Assembly: GCA_946183715.1 (NCBI GenBank)
Contig: CAMHDB010000012.1
Span: 1 to 15,677 of the forward strand
DNA length: 15,677 nucleotides
Source: an uncultured Oscillibacter sp.
GTDB lineage: Bacteria; Bacillota; Clostridia; Oscillospirales; Oscillospiraceae
Reading direction: 5' to 3'
Of this stretch, positions 14,608-15,677 are shown one piece after another (the stretch's first letter is position 1; every line of letters starts with the position of its first letter). The notes under the pieces were generated by a model that ran no database searches, was not told where the DNA came from, and saw nothing but the letters and a program-made list of their open reading frames with translations. The translations under genes were made by a program, and so were the position numbers.

Positions 14608-14645
14608 CTTGTAGCTATAACCGTTTCCCTGAAAACCGTGACGCG

Positions 14646-15677
14646 TCAGCGTTCCCAGAGACGCCGCACGGCGTCGGTATTGCGGCCCTCAATGGCGCGG
14701 AGGTGTTCGACCATACGCGCCTGTGCCTCGGGGTGTCCGGCGCGAGAAACGGCCTTGTCCAGTAAGCCGCACAGCGACGCTTCCGACAGCGTGTCCAAGT
14801 CCGCGAACAGGTCTTCCCCCAGATAGCGCAGAAACGCCGACACTTTCGGGTCGTACACCGCCCCTACGAGCGGAATCCCCTGTCCCGCCGCGAAAATCAG
14901 CGCGTGCAGGCGCATGGAAACGATGACTTCCATCCGCGAGAGCGCGCCGATAATCGTGCCCGTATCCCCGGCGTCGTCGAGGAAGTAGTGCGGGATACCG
15001 CCCAGCGCCGCCGCCGCCGGACGGTGCGCCGACGGGTCCTGACGCTTCTCAATCGACACGAAAACCGGCGTCAGGCCGTATTTCTCCCACGCGTAGCGCG
15101 CCGCCGCGCCGAATACCGGGGCTTTCTTGTCGTAGCCCTTCCAGTTGCGCAACGCGAGGCACAGGTACCGCCCGCGCGGCGGGATTCCGGCCCGTTGCAG
15201 TACGGCGTCTACTTCCGCCTCCGGCGCGGGGGAGAGCGTCAGCGCCGGGTCGGCGGACAGGATGATTTCCGGTTTCGTCACGCGCAGGGCGTTCAGCTCC
15301 CGCAGGGAGTCCGATTCCCGAAGGGTAATCATGTCGGCACAGCGGTTGAGGACGCGCCGCGTCAGATTCCGGTCGCCCCGGTAGGTCACGGGCCCGATTC
15401 CACAGCCGTACATCAGCACCCGACAGCCGTGCCGTTTCGCGGCGTGGAGCGTGTAGAGGTAGTACCACAAACTCCGGCGGCTCGTGGCGTCCTGAATCAG
15501 ACTGCCCCCGCCGTTGATATACAGCCGCGTCCGGCGGAGTACCCTGTGCATGCCGGGCAGGTCGAAAAAGTACAGCGCCCCGACGCCGTTCCGGGCGGCG
15601 GTCTCCTCCGGGTTCCGCGACAGCACCGTGATTTCCGCGTCCGGCGCGACGGTTCGCACTTCCCGCAGAATCGCGCT
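14646..15677 (-). CDS. csaB: Polysaccharide pyruvyl transferase CsaB (partial, 5' end outside)
   Basis: This enzyme transfers pyruvate from phosphoenolpyruvate to a sugar of the secondary cell-wall polymer. The resulting pyruvyl ketal is the binding site for SLH-domain surface proteins. The visible 343 residues run in frame to the window edge (SAILRE before VRTVAPDAEITVLSRNPEET), so roughly 20-30 N-terminal residues, including the GNVGDE-type glycine loop, lie outside. Family motifs are GGGSLIQD (from about visible residue 56), CGIGPV (about 92) and SMRLHALIFA (about 254), the last being the pyruvyl-transferase signature. An in-frame GTG at 15659 is not the true start. It is convergent with the G5/3D gene and shares its terminator. 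Its presence suggests a wall polymer with pyruvylated sugars and perhaps an S-layer or SLH proteins. Confidence 0.93.
   Translation of the reverse strand, partial: SAILREVRTVAPDAEITVLSRNPEETAARNGVGALYFFDLPGMHRVLRRTRLYINGGGSLIQDATSRRSLWYYLYTLHAAKRHGCRVLMYGCGIGPVTYRGDRNLTRRVLNRCADMITLRESDSLRELNALRVTKPEIILSADPALTLSPAPEAEVDAVLQRAGIPPRGRYLCLALRNWKGYDKKAPVFGAAARYAWEKYGLTPVFVSIEKRQDPSAHRPAAAALGGIPHYFLDDAGDTGTIIGALSRMEVIVSMRLHALIFAAGQGIPLVGAVYDPKVSAFLRYLGEDLFADLDTLSEASLCGLLDKAVSRAGHPEAQARMVEHLRAIEGRNTDAVRRLWER

Overview
The window is chromosomal DNA from a high-GC (about 60% by eye) Gram-positive-type bacterium. It is most likely a member of the Clostridia, perhaps an Oscillospirales-like gut lineage. 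This rests on the gene content (a G5/3D-domain cell-wall protein, CsaB, a TetR/coiled-coil/MMPL cassette), purine-rich Shine-Dalgarno sites and Bacillota-style sigma-A promoters. The genus is inference only. The first 32 bases are not genomic: they match the Illumina TruSeq adapter, so this is the raw end of an assembled contig.

Layout. Bases 34-5531 (+) hold a tightly coupled F-type ATP synthase operon: the tail of a probable a subunit, then c, b, alpha, gamma, beta and epsilon. From alpha to epsilon every gene overlaps its neighbour by 1-8 nt. No free delta gene exists here. Instead the alpha subunit carries an extra ~77 N-terminal residues that align with the C-terminal domain of delta, and the delta N-terminal domain is missing. 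The c subunit carries a signal-peptide-like extension. After a long hairpin, purB (adenylosuccinate lyase, +) stands alone behind a hairpin-rich leader and ends at a terminator.

Bases 7186-13066 are a divergent cassette. A TetR-family regulator (-) faces a two-gene operon (+) encoding a 979-residue secreted heptad-repeat coiled-coil protein and a 12-TM MMPL/RND transporter. The two promoters share one palindromic -10 region, so regulator and transporter are probably co-controlled. Bases 13067-13463 are a gene-free regulatory stretch with a terminator, a cluster of TGTAAC motifs resembling WalR boxes, a near-consensus promoter and a structured leader. They precede a YabE-like G5/3D-domain cell-wall protein. 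A bidirectional terminator separates that gene from a convergent csaB (polysaccharide pyruvyl transferase, -), which is cut by the right edge.

Themes. The left half is energy and purine metabolism; the right half is envelope biology (export, wall remodelling, wall-polymer pyruvylation). Across all ~15.6 kb of genomic sequence I find no GATC and no CCWGG, although dozens of each would be expected. The only GATC lies in the adapter. This points to strong, old selection against both motifs.
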